Shown piece after piece: positions 46,666-54,552 of a stretch of DNA of 64,000 nucleotides. Positions within the stretch are counted from its first letter, which is position 1, and every line of letters starts with the position of its first letter. The stretch is from Mycobacterium persicum. Its GTDB lineage: Bacteria; Actinomycetota; Actinomycetes; Mycobacteriales; Mycobacteriaceae. The stretch covers positions 1 through 64,000 of the forward strand of contig NZ_MVIF01000012.1 in assembly GCF_002086675.1 (NCBI RefSeq). Reading direction: 5' to 3'. The position numbers were made by a program, and so were the translations under genes. The notes under the pieces are model-generated. The model ran no database searches. It was not told where the DNA came from and worked only from the letters and a program-made list of their open reading frames with translations.

Positions 46666-47235
46666 TTACCCCAGCGACCGATCGATACTCAGCAGCTCGT
46701 CGACCGACCACTGGTCATCGGCGTGACGCCCGTAATGCACCGCGACGAGGCGGCCATCGGGATCGATGAGAAAGTCCGCGGGCAGCCCCAAATGCGTTGT
46801 GCCATCAGTAGATCCAACGCCGGCGTAGGCCGGATCGCGGCGGTGCCGCAGCGCGGCCCAGTAGCCGCGGACGGCTGCTGACCAGGCGCGCCAACTGGCC
46901 AGGGAGCGCCAGCTCCGCTCCACCCCGAACCGGCAGTAGTGCACCTTGTCGGGGTCGGCGACCACGGCGAATGGCAGCACGCTCTGATATCCGCGCAGCG
47001 CGTCGGCCGGCGAATGAAAGAACACCACTTCGGTGATACCGGCGTTGGTGAGCTGCTGGTGGCGGTCGGCGAAGCTGTGCAGATGCAGACTGCAGATCGG
47101 GCATCCGGCAAACCGGCGAAACTGCAGATGGGTACGCCCCCCGGGCGCCGGCACCGCCACGGGCTGACCGGTGATGGTTTCCAGCTGTTGTGCGGGAATC
47201 GTCGCGCCCATCGACAGTCTGCCGGGGTTTCTCAT
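46666..47235 (-). CDS. peroxiredoxin-like (AhpC/TSA-type) thioredoxin-fold protein
   Basis: A 189-residue thioredoxin-fold protein. The redox site is RRFAGCPICSLHLHSF, then TEVVFFHSPADALRGYQSVL, FAVVADPDKVHYCRFGVERS and a C-terminal LGLPADFLIDPDGRLVAVHY. It resembles the AhpC/TSA-like proteins that carry CPxC in place of a peroxidatic Cys in TxxC. The start is uncertain: ATG 47235 (MRNPGRLSMG) is used, but GTG 47259 or ATG 47211 are possible, since no strong ribosome binding site is seen. It lies upstream of the mycoredoxin-like gene and may use it as reductant. Confidence 0.82.
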   Translation of the reverse strand: MRNPGRLSMGATIPAQQLETITGQPVAVPAPGGRTHLQFRRFAGCPICSLHLHSFADRHQQLTNAGITEVVFFHSPADALRGYQSVLPFAVVADPDKVHYCRFGVERSWRSLASWRAWSAAVRGYWAALRHRRDPAYAGVGSTDGTTHLGLPADFLIDPDGRLVAVHYGRHADDQWSVDELLSIDRSLG

Positions 47236-47294
47236 CGGGTTCTCACTGGGGTAGTACACCTTGTTCGCTCTGCCATGCCAACTTCACGCCGGCG

Positions 47295-47786
47295 TCAGCG
47301 AGCCGCGCTGTGCGCTGCCGGCAGAAAACGGGCGGCGTGGTCGGCGTACTCGGCGGTGACATAGACGTGGTAGCGGCGCGCCAGCAGGGTGTGCTCGCTG
47401 GTGAAGTCCCGCTTTCCACCCGTCGACGCGTGTGCGGCGAAGCCGAAGATAGCGCCCCAGAGTGCGCCGAAGGCAATCGGCAACAGGAGCACCCATACCC
47501 AAAGCCATAACGGGCTGACGGCAAAGAGCAAGAACAGCAGGCCGATCAGTGCGCCGATCCAGGCGCCGCTGGCCGCACCCGCGAGCGCGGCCTTGCCCTT
47601 GGTCAGGCGGCCGGTGACTTGTTCCACGGTGCGCAGGCCGTCGCCGACGATGCGAACGTGCTCGACGGGGAATCCGCCGTCGGACATGCGATCGACCAGC
47701 TCCTGAGCCGCGTCGTAACTGTCAAACGATGCGACCAGCCGTTGTCCGGTGCTCGTTGTCGTGCGTTCCCCGGCGGGGTCGGTCAT
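47295..47786 (-). CDS. general stress protein 17M-like membrane protein
   Basis: A 163-residue protein starting MTDPAGERTTTSTGQRLVAS; GAGGG lies nine bases before this ATG, and an earlier ATG at 47795 is too close to it. The N-terminal domain (VASFDSYDAAQELVDRMSDG; FPVEHVRIVGDG) is the ferredoxin-like fold of general stress protein 17M. A Gly-rich helix pair follows (ALAGAASGAWIGALIGLLFL and LWLWVWVLLLPIAFGALWGA), with a soluble end. Such proteins are induced by stress and sometimes controlled by SigB/SigF-type factors. It completes a three-gene redox/stress set on the minus strand. Confidence 0.85.
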   Translation of the reverse strand: MTDPAGERTTTSTGQRLVASFDSYDAAQELVDRMSDGGFPVEHVRIVGDGLRTVEQVTGRLTKGKAALAGAASGAWIGALIGLLFLLFAVSPLWLWVWVLLLPIAFGALWGAIFGFAAHASTGGKRDFTSEHTLLARRYHVYVTAEYADHAARFLPAAHSAAR

Positions 47787-47970
47787 GAGTCTCATCCCTC
47801 TCGATATCAGTTTCGTTGCCTCGATTGTCTGTCGTCACAGGGATACCCCGTGCCGGGTGGCCGTATGCACGCTGCCCCCAACCCAGCTCAAAGCGCTTGG
47901 CTGCCAGGGCTTTTCATCTTCGGGCTACTGCTGGCTGGGACACGCCTCGATGGGCACCCGCATGGTCAGG

Positions 47971-48444
47971 TCACCGTAGTTGTCGAATACGGTCGAATAC
48001 CAGGGTCACCTCCACCGACGTACCCGGTCTGGCGGATTCCCGCAGACCGTCCACGCTGACGGCGAATGGTTGGCCGGAAGCGCCTACCTGTTCGATCGAT
48101 TGGCCGGCAGCGATCGATGACTGCGGGGGAATTTCTAGCGGCGCGGCCGGAGAGATATGGACGGCCTCGGCCGCGTCGGTGGCGATCGCGAGCAGGCGTT
48201 CCGATTCGGTGCTGCGATTGTTGGTGGCCGTGAAAGCGAGCGCCGCGGCATCCCCCACCTGAATCGCACCCGACCCCGGTTGAAAGCGGGGCACGATGTG
48301 GGCGTTCTGCACTGTCGTGTCCTTGGTGTGGGAGTTCGAGCCGCGGTTCGACGAGTCGATGACCGGGTTATCACTGCCACAGCCGCCGGCCAGCACCAGG
48401 CCCACGGATGCCGCGCCCAGTCTGGTCGGGTTGCATACGCCCAT
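47971..48444 (-). CDS. LpqE-like lipoprotein with a shifted C-terminus
   Basis: A 157-residue lipoprotein. The N-terminus [20 protein letters not shown] ends in a GGC lipobox. The mature part ([40 protein letters not shown]) resembles LpqE and the copper chaperone PCuAC-like fold, but without an obvious Met/His copper site. The frame ends early after [13 protein letters not shown] 10-base duplication at 47982-48000 explains this: without one copy the frame would continue [19 protein letters not shown] to a stop at 47925, which is the expected family ending. The product may be functional with an altered tail or may be a young pseudogene. Confidence 0.75.
   Translation of the reverse strand: MGVCNPTRLGAASVGLVLAGGCGSDNPVIDSSNRGSNSHTKDTTVQNAHIVPRFQPGSGAIQVGDAAALAFTATNNRSTESERLLAIATDAAEAVHISPAAPLEIPPQSSIAAGQSIEQVGASGQPFAVSVDGLRESARPGTSVEVTLVFDRIRQLR
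47982..48000 (+). repeat. 10-bp tandem duplication in the lipoprotein gene
   Basis: GTCGAATAC occurs at 47982-47990 and again at 47992-48000, a head-to-tail duplication with period 10. It lies at the 3' end of the minus-strand lipoprotein gene and shifts its frame. Confidence 0.85.
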
Positions 48445-48545
48445 GGGGGATGCTTTCCCCGCCGTCGGCATGCTTACACCCGCGACGGGTAGAACTCTTA
48501 CACCCTGTAGTTGAGCGGGCCGCAGCGGCTGGGACACTAGTCGTC

Positions 48546-49877
48546 ATGGGCAGCACGGACCAGGCGACCGCGCGGACGCACGTCTCCGCGCGGCTGTTCG
48601 CCGACGCCTGCACGGTCATCCCCGGCGGGGTGAACTCCCCGGTGCGCGCGTTCACGGCCGTCGGCGGCACCCCGCGGTTCATCACCGAAGCGCACGGCTG
48701 CCGGCTCACCGACGCCGACGGCAACCGCTACGTCGACCTGGTCTGCTCGTGGGGCCCGATGATCCTCGGTCATGCCCACCCGGCCGTCGTCGACGCCGTC
48801 GCCCGGGCCGCCGCGAACGGCTTGTCGTTCGGGGCGCCCACGCCGGCCGAGACCGAGCTGGCCACCGAGATCATCGAGCGGGTGGCGCCCGTCGAGCGGA
48901 TCCGGCTGGTCAATTCCGGCACCGAGGCCACCATGAGCGCGGTCCGGCTGGCGCGCGGGTACACCGGCCGGGCCAAGATCATCAAGTTCGCCGGCTGCTA
49001 CCACGGCCACGTGGACGCACTGCTGGCCGACGCGGGCTCGGGCGTGGCCACCCTCGGCCTGCCGTCCTCGCCGGGGGTCACCGGCGCCGCCGCGGCCGAC
49101 ACCATCGTGTTGGCCTACAACGACGTCGACGCCGTCCGGGAGACCTTTGCGCGTTACGGCGAGCAGATCGCTGCGGTGATCACCGAGGCCAGCCCGGGCA
49201 ATATGGGCGTCGTCCCGCCCAGGCCCGGCTACAACGCCGCGCTGCGCTCGATCACCGCCGAACACGGCGCGCTGCTGATCGTCGACGAGGTGATGACGGG
49301 GTTTCGGGTCAGCCGAAGCGGCTGGTACGGCCTGGATCCGGTGGCCGCCGACCTGTTCACCTTCGGCAAGGTGATGAGCGGCGGGCTGCCCGCCGCCGCG
49401 TTCGGCGGCCGGGCCGAGGTGATGCAGCGGCTGGCGCCGCTGGGGCCGGTGTATCAAGCCGGGACACTGTCGGGCAACCCGGTGGCGATGGCCGCCGGGC
49501 TGGCCACGCTGCGGGCGGCCGACGACGCGGTGTACGCCGCGCTGGACGCCAATGCCGACCGATTGGCAGCGCTGCTGACCGAGGCGCTGACGAATGCCGG
49601 GGTGCCGCACCGGATTCCGCGGGCCGGCAACATGCTCAGCGTGTTCTTCACCGACCGGCCGGTCACCGACTTCGCGTCGGCACGAGCCAGCCAGACGTGG
49701 CGTTATGCCCCGTTCTTCCACGCCCTGCTGGACGCGGGCGTCTACCCGCCGTGCAGTGCGTTCGAGGCGTGGTTCGTCTCGGCCGCCCTCGACGACGCCG
49801 CGTTCGGGCGGATCGCCGACGCGCTGCCTGTTGCGGCCCGCCGGGCCGCCCACGCCGCCCGAGAGGATAAAGCCTGA
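48546..49877 (+). CDS. hemL: glutamate-1-semialdehyde 2,1-aminomutase
   Basis: A 443-residue PLP enzyme that converts glutamate-1-semialdehyde to 5-aminolevulinate, the step after HemA. It starts [20 protein letters not shown]. Family text is [57 protein letters not shown] and [20 protein letters not shown], where the Lys of FGK holds PLP. Overlap with the next gene's ATG (TGATG) indicates an operon with the phosphatase and the cytochrome c maturation genes, linking heme supply to its use. Confidence 0.96.
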   Translation: MGSTDQATARTHVSARLFADACTVIPGGVNSPVRAFTAVGGTPRFITEAHGCRLTDADGNRYVDLVCSWGPMILGHAHPAVVDAVARAAANGLSFGAPTPAETELATEIIERVAPVERIRLVNSGTEATMSAVRLARGYTGRAKIIKFAGCYHGHVDALLADAGSGVATLGLPSSPGVTGAAAADTIVLAYNDVDAVRETFARYGEQIAAVITEASPGNMGVVPPRPGYNAALRSITAEHGALLIVDEVMTGFRVSRSGWYGLDPVAADLFTFGKVMSGGLPAAAFGGRAEVMQRLAPLGPVYQAGTLSGNPVAMAAGLATLRAADDAVYAALDANADRLAALLTEALTNAGVPHRIPRAGNMLSVFFTDRPVTDFASARASQTWRYAPFFHALLDAGVYPPCSAFEAWFVSAALDDAAFGRIADALPVAARRAAHAAREDKA

Positions 49878-50485
49878 TGGCCGAAGAAACCCGGGTGCAC
49901 GTGGTGCGCCATGGCGAGGTGCACAACCCCAGCGGGGTGCTCTACGGCCGGTTGCCCGGCTATCACCTGTCGGATGCCGGCCGAGCGCAGGCGGTCGCGG
50001 TCGCCGACTTCCTGGCCGGCCGCGACGTCGTCGCGGTGATCGCCTCGCCGCTACAACGCGCTCAGGAGACCGCCGCGCCTATCGCCGCCCGCCACGAGCT
50101 GGCGGTGGACACCGACCATGATCTGATCGAATCGGCGAACTTCTTCGAGGGCCGCCGCGTCGGCCTCGGTGACGGCGCATGGCGCGACCTGCGGGTGTGG
50201 TGGCAGCTGCGCAACCCGTTCACGCCCTCGTGGGGTGAGCCGTACACCCAGATCGCGCAACGGATGTCGACCGCGGTAGACAAGGCGCGGGCGCGCGCCG
50301 CCGGCCACGAGGTGGTGTGTGTCAGCCACCAGCTGCCGGTGTGGACGCTGCGGCTGCACGTGACCGGTAGGCGGCTGTGGCACGACCCGCGGCGCCGCGA
50401 GTGCTCGCTGGCGTCGGTGACCTCCCTGGTCTATGACGGCGACCGCCTGGTCGACGTGGTGTACTCCGAACCGGCAGGCTGCTGA
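49877..50485 (+). CDS. histidine phosphatase (phosphoglycerate mutase-like) family protein (Rv0525-like)
   Basis: A 202-residue histidine phosphatase starting [20 protein letters not shown]. The catalytic RHG lies at residues 11-13, with IASPLQRAQETAAPIAARH as the second arginine site, LIESANFFEG, and a C-terminal VCVSHQLPVWTLRLHVTG with the second catalytic His. The substrate is unknown. It overlaps hemL by one base and sits two bases before the thioredoxin-like lipoprotein gene. It corresponds to Rv0525. Confidence 0.9.
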   Translation: MAEETRVHVVRHGEVHNPSGVLYGRLPGYHLSDAGRAQAVAVADFLAGRDVVAVIASPLQRAQETAAPIAARHELAVDTDHDLIESANFFEGRRVGLGDGAWRDLRVWWQLRNPFTPSWGEPYTQIAQRMSTAVDKARARAAGHEVVCVSHQLPVWTLRLHVTGRRLWHDPRRRECSLASVTSLVYDGDRLVDVVYSEPAGC

Positions 50486-50487
50486 GC

Positions 50488-51090
50488 ATGCGCCGGCTCG
50501 CTCTTGCTCTGGTGGTGACAGCCGTGCTGACCGGCTGTTCCGGGCGCGATGCCGTCGCTCAGGGCGGCACCTTCGAATTCGTCTCCCCGGGCGGCAAGAC
50601 CGACATCTACTACGACCCGCCGGCCAGCCGCGGCCGCCCGGGACCGCTGTCCGGGCCGGACCTGCGCGACCCGGCGCGCACGCTGAACCTCGACGATTTC
50701 GCCGGGCAGGTCGTCGTCGTCAACGTCTGGGGCCAGTGGTGCGGGCCCTGCCGGGCCGAGGTGAGCCAACTGCAGCGGGTATACGACGCCACCCACGGCT
50801 CCGGGGTGTCCTTCCTGGGCATCGACGTGCGCGACAACAGTCGCGACGCCGCACTGGATTTCGTCGACGACCGCCACGTCACCTTCCCGTCCATCTACGA
50901 CCCGGCGATGCGCACCCTGATCGCATTCGGCGGCAAATACCCCACCACCGTCATTCCGTCCACGCTGGTGCTCGATCGCCAGCACCGGGTCGCGGCGGTG
51001 TTCCTGCGCGAGCTGCTGGCCGAGGATCTGCAGCCGGTGGTGCAGCGGGTAGCGGCCGAGGAACCGGCGAACCCGCCGGGCCGGCAATGA
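50488..51090 (+). CDS. TlpA/ResA-like thioredoxin lipoprotein (Rv0526-like)
   Basis: A 200-residue exported thioredoxin. The signal MRRLALALVVTAVLTGCSG contains an LTGC lipobox, so the protein should be membrane-anchored outside the cytoplasm. The thioredoxin domain has VVVNVWGQWCGPCRAEVSQL with WCGPC, GIDVRDNSRDAALDFVDDRH and the cis-Pro segment VIPSTLVLDRQHRVAAVF. In System II cytochrome c maturation it would keep the CxxCH cysteines of apocytochrome c reduced, receiving electrons from CcdA. Its stop overlaps the ccdA ATG. Confidence 0.93.
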   Translation: MRRLALALVVTAVLTGCSGRDAVAQGGTFEFVSPGGKTDIYYDPPASRGRPGPLSGPDLRDPARTLNLDDFAGQVVVVNVWGQWCGPCRAEVSQLQRVYDATHGSGVSFLGIDVRDNSRDAALDFVDDRHVTFPSIYDPAMRTLIAFGGKYPTTVIPSTLVLDRQHRVAAVFLRELLAEDLQPVVQRVAAEEPANPPGRQ

Positions 51091-51851
51091 CCGGTTTCAC
51101 CGAGATCGCCGCCGCCGGGCCGCTGCTGCTGGCGCTGGGCGTGTGCGTGCTGGCCGGGCTGGTGTCGTTCGCCTCGCCCTGTGTGGTGCCCCTGGTGCCC
51201 GGCTACCTTTCCTATCTGGCGGGCGTGGTGGGCGTCAACGAGGAGCCACGGCCGCAGCCCGCGGCCCGGTGGCGGGTCGCCGGGTCGGCGGCGCTGTTCG
51301 TCGCCGGGTTCACCACCGTGTTCGTCCTGGGCACGGTCGCGGTGCTGGGCATGACGACCACGCTGATCAGCAACGAGGTGCTGCTGCAGCGGGTGGGCGG
51401 GGTGTTGACCGTGGTGATGGGGTTGGTGTTCGTGGGCCTGATCCCGGCATTGCAGCGTCAGGTCAAGTTCAGCCCGCGGCTGTTGACGACGGTGGCCGGG
51501 GCACCGCTGCTCGGCGCGGTGTTCGCGCTCGGGTGGACGCCGTGTCTGGGGCCGACGCTGACCGGGGTGATCACGGTGGCTTCGGCCACCGACGGCGCCA
51601 GCGTGGCGCGCGGGATCGTCCTGGTGATCGCCTACTGCCTGGGGTTGGGCATCCCGTTCGTGCTGCTGGCGTTCGGTTCGGCGGGGGCGGTCGCGGGCCT
51701 GGGCTGGCTGCGCCGGCATACCAGGGCCATCCAGGTCTTCGGCGGCGTGCTGCTGATCGCCGTCGGCCTGGCGCTGGTCACCGGCGTGTGGAACGACGTG
51801 GTCTCCTGGCTGCGCGACGCGGTGGTGTCCGATGTGAGGTTGCCGATTTGA
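51087..51851 (+). CDS. ccdA: cytochrome c biogenesis protein CcdA
   Basis: A 254-residue membrane protein with six helices that passes electrons across the membrane to ResA/TlpA-like thioredoxins. The start ATG at 51087 overlaps the previous stop (ATGA). The two redox cysteines lie in VSFASPCVVPLVPGYLSYLA and ALGWTPCLGPTLTGVITVAS, each next to a Pro as in the DsbD beta domain. It corresponds to Rv0527. Its stop overlaps a possible TTG start for resB (TTGA). Confidence 0.95.
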   Translation: MTGFTEIAAAGPLLLALGVCVLAGLVSFASPCVVPLVPGYLSYLAGVVGVNEEPRPQPAARWRVAGSAALFVAGFTTVFVLGTVAVLGMTTTLISNEVLLQRVGGVLTVVMGLVFVGLIPALQRQVKFSPRLLTTVAGAPLLGAVFALGWTPCLGPTLTGVITVASATDGASVARGIVLVIAYCLGLGIPFVLLAFGSAGAVAGLGWLRRHTRAIQVFGGVLLIAVGLALVTGVWNDVVSWLRDAVVSDVRLPI

Positions 51852-53533
51852 CGGAGCGAGCAGCGGCGCGAGGAGACGCAGAATCGCACCAAACCAAGCG
51901 GTTTGGTGCGATTCTGCGTCTGCTCGCGGCCAAAGCGCGCAACACCTGGCGCTCGTTGACGTCGATGGGCACCGCGCTGGTGCTGCTGTTTCTGCTCGCG
52001 CTCGGGGCCATACCGGGAGCGCTGCTGCCGCAGCGCAGCCTCAACGCCGGCAAGGTCGACGACTACCTGCGCACCCACCCCCTCATCGGCCCGTGGCTGA
52101 ACGAGCTGCAGGCCTTCGACGTGTTCTCCAGCTTCTGGTTCACCGCCATCTACGTGTTGCTGTTCGTGTCTCTGGTGGGTTGCCTCACTCCGCGGATGAT
52201 CGAGCACGCCCGCAGCCTGCGGGCCGCCCCGGTCGCCGCGCCGCGCAACCTGGCCCGGCTGCCCAAGCGCGCCAGCTCCCAGGCGGTCGGGGACCCCGAA
52301 ACCGTGGCCCAGACGATCGCGGCGAGGCTGCGCGGCTGGCGCCGGATCGTCCGGCACACCGACGGCACCTACGAGGTCGCCGCCGAGAAGGGCTACCTGC
52401 GAGAATTCGGCAACATCGTCTTCCATTTCTCGCTGTTGGGCTTGCTGGTCGCGGTGGCCGTCGGAAAGCTCTTCGGCTACGAGGGCAACGTCATCGTCAT
52501 CGCCGACGGCGGTCCCGGCTTCTGCTCGGCCTCCCCGGCGGCGTTCGACTCGTTCCGCGCCGGCAACACCGTCGACGGCACGTCGCTGCACCCGATCTGC
52601 ATCCGGGTCAACGACTTCGCAGCCCACTACCTGCCGTCCGGGCAGGCCACCTCGTTTGCCGCCGACATCGACTACCAGGCGGACCCGGGCAGCCGCGACC
52701 CGTCGGCCAACACCTGGCGGCCCTACCGGCTGGAGGTCAACCATCCGCTGCGGGTAGGCGGGGACCGGGTGTATCTGCAGGGCCACGGCTACGCGCCCAG
52801 CTTCACCGTGACCTTCCCCGACGGCCAGAGCCGCACGTCGACCGTGCAATGGCGACCCGACAACCCGCAGACCCTGCTGTCGTCGGGGGTGGTGCGCATC
52901 GACCCGCCGGCCGGCAGCTATCCCACCGCCGAAGAACGCCGTCGGCACCAAATCGCGATCCAGGGCCTGCTGGCACCGACCGAGCAGCTGGACGGCACCC
53001 TGTTGTCGTCGCGTTTCCCGGCGCTGGACGCCCCCGCGGTGGCCATCGACATCTACTGCGGCGACACCGGCCTGGACACCGGGCGACCGCAGTCGCTGTT
53101 CACCCTGGATCCCCGGCTGCTCGAACAGGGCCGGCTCACCAAGGAAAAGCGGGTCAACCTGCGCGCCGGCGAACAGGTGCGCCTGGATCAAGACGGCACC
53201 ACCGTCCGCTTCGACGGCGCCGTGCCCTTCGTCAACCTGCAGGTCTCCCACGACCCCGGCCAAACCTGGGTGCTGGTGTTCGCCGTCACGATGATGGCCG
53301 GGCTGCTGGTATCGCTGCTGGTGCGCCGCCGCCGGGTCTGGGTCCGGATTACGCCGGCCGCCGATACCCCCGGTACGGTGAACGTCGAGCTGGGCGGCCT
53401 GGCACGGACCGACAACTCCGGCTGGGGTGATGAGTTCGAGCGGTTGACCGAGCGATTGCTGGCCGGGTTCGGCGCATCGGCGGCGCCGATGCCCGCAGCA
53501 TCCCGAAGGAGCCCTCAGGTGCACGTCAGATGA
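51848..53533 (+). CDS. resB: cytochrome c biogenesis protein ResB
   Basis: A 561-residue ResB protein (System II heme lyase partner). The start TTG at 51848 is preceded by GAGG at eight bases and overlaps the ccdA stop. Four helices with a large periplasmic domain are typical: SMGTALVLLFLLALGAIPGA, WFTAIYVLLFVSLVGCLTPR, NIVFHFSLLGLLVAVAVGKL and, near the C-terminus, VLVFAVTMMAGLLVSLLV. The first 30 codons contain a perfect 22-bp inverted repeat, so part of the N-terminus is encoded by a palindrome and a later start cannot be excluded. It corresponds to Rv0528. Confidence 0.88.
   Translation: MTERAAARGDAESHQTKRFGAILRLLAAKARNTWRSLTSMGTALVLLFLLALGAIPGALLPQRSLNAGKVDDYLRTHPLIGPWLNELQAFDVFSSFWFTAIYVLLFVSLVGCLTPRMIEHARSLRAAPVAAPRNLARLPKRASSQAVGDPETVAQTIAARLRGWRRIVRHTDGTYEVAAEKGYLREFGNIVFHFSLLGLLVAVAVGKLFGYEGNVIVIADGGPGFCSASPAAFDSFRAGNTVDGTSLHPICIRVNDFAAHYLPSGQATSFAADIDYQADPGSRDPSANTWRPYRLEVNHPLRVGGDRVYLQGHGYAPSFTVTFPDGQSRTSTVQWRPDNPQTLLSSGVVRIDPPAGSYPTAEERRRHQIAIQGLLAPTEQLDGTLLSSRFPALDAPAVAIDIYCGDTGLDTGRPQSLFTLDPRLLEQGRLTKEKRVNLRAGEQVRLDQDGTTVRFDGAVPFVNLQVSHDPGQTWVLVFAVTMMAGLLVSLLVRRRRVWVRITPAADTPGTVNVELGGLARTDNSGWGDEFERLTERLLAGFGASAAPMPAASRRSPQVHVR
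51874..51921. repeat. perfect 22-bp inverted repeat with 4-base loop at the ccdA/resB junction
   Basis: Positions 51874-51895 and 51900-51921 are exact inverted copies (AGACGCAGAATCGCACCAAA plus CC) around the loop AAGC. It would form a very stable hairpin in the mRNA about 25 bases into resB. The arm text resembles short palindromes I recall as dispersed in mycobacterial genomes, usually between genes. Here it is kept in frame inside the resB coding start, where it might attenuate transcription or block ribosomes. Confidence 0.9.
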
Positions 53534-54504
53534 ACACCGCGCATATCAACATCGGCCTGGCCCGCTACTCCGACTGGGCATTCACCTCAGCCGTGGTGGC
53601 CCTGGTGGTGGCGCTGCTGCTGCTGGCCTTCGAGCTGGCCTACGTCCGCGGCCGCAAACTCGAACCGGTCGCGGTGGCCGCCGGATCGGTCGCCGTCGAC
53701 AGCACCATTCCGGGCATCGTGGCCGACGGTCCGCGGCGGCCGTTCGACGAACGCGTCGGGCGAGCCGGGCTGGCGGTGCTCTACCTCGGCATCGGGTTGC
53801 TGGGCGCCTGCATCGTGCTGCGGGGCCTGGCCACCATGCGGGTGCCGTGGGGAAACATGTACGAGTTCATCAACCTCACCTGCATGTCCGGGCTGGTCGC
53901 CGGCGCGGTGGTGCTGCGTCGCCCGCAGAACCGGCCGCTGTGGGTCTTCCTGTTGCTCCCGGTTCTGATCCTGCTGACGGTGTCCGGGCGCTGGCTGTAC
54001 GCCAATGCCGCCCCGGTGATGCCGGCACTGCAGTCGTACTGGTTGCCCATTCACGTCTCGGTGGTCAGCCTCGGTTCAGGGGTGTTTCTGGTCGCCGGCA
54101 TCGCCAGCATCCTGTTCCTGCTGCGAACCTCGCGGCTGGGTGAGCCGGCAACCGAAGGGGCGTTGGCTCGCCTCGTGCAGCGCTTCCCCGATGCCCAAAC
54201 GCTGGACCGGATCGCCTACCGGACCACGATCTTCGCCTTCCCGGTGTTCGGTTTCGGAGTGATCTTCGGGGCCATCTGGGCCGAGGAGGCCTGGGGCCGC
54301 TACTGGGGCTGGGACCCCAAGGAAACGGTGTCCTTCGTCGCGTGGGTAATCTACGCGGCCTACCTCCATGCCAGGTCAACCGCGGGTTGGCGGGACCGGA
54401 AGGCGGCCTGGGTCAACGTCGCCGGGTTCGTGGCCATGGTCTTCAACCTGTTCTTCGTTAACCTGGTTACCGTGGGTTTGCACTCCTATGCTGGTGTGGG
54501 GTGA
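53530..54504 (+). CDS. ccsA: cytochrome c synthase subunit CcsA (ResC-like)
   Basis: A 324-residue polytopic heme-handling protein that with ResB attaches heme to apocytochrome c. The ATG overlaps the resB stop (ATGA). The tryptophan-rich motif is EEAWGRYWGWDPKETVSFV, followed by WVIYAAYLHARSTAGW, with conserved histidines in the flanking helices (WLPIHVSVVSLGSGVFLVAG; the C-terminal VGLHSYAG). It corresponds to Rv0529. Confidence 0.95.
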   Translation: MNTAHINIGLARYSDWAFTSAVVALVVALLLLAFELAYVRGRKLEPVAVAAGSVAVDSTIPGIVADGPRRPFDERVGRAGLAVLYLGIGLLGACIVLRGLATMRVPWGNMYEFINLTCMSGLVAGAVVLRRPQNRPLWVFLLLPVLILLTVSGRWLYANAAPVMPALQSYWLPIHVSVVSLGSGVFLVAGIASILFLLRTSRLGEPATEGALARLVQRFPDAQTLDRIAYRTTIFAFPVFGFGVIFGAIWAEEAWGRYWGWDPKETVSFVAWVIYAAYLHARSTAGWRDRKAAWVNVAGFVAMVFNLFFVNLVTVGLHSYAGVG

Positions 54505-54552
54505 TCAGGCGGCGGGTACAAGGACCGAGTAACGCGACGAGGGGACGTACAC

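Noticed and set aside
51632..53524. A 630-codon open frame antisense to resB
   Set aside because: Its residues are a reverse-frame pattern of His, Arg, Gln and Gly typical of high-GC shadows. The sense strand encodes a full ResB with helices and family text.
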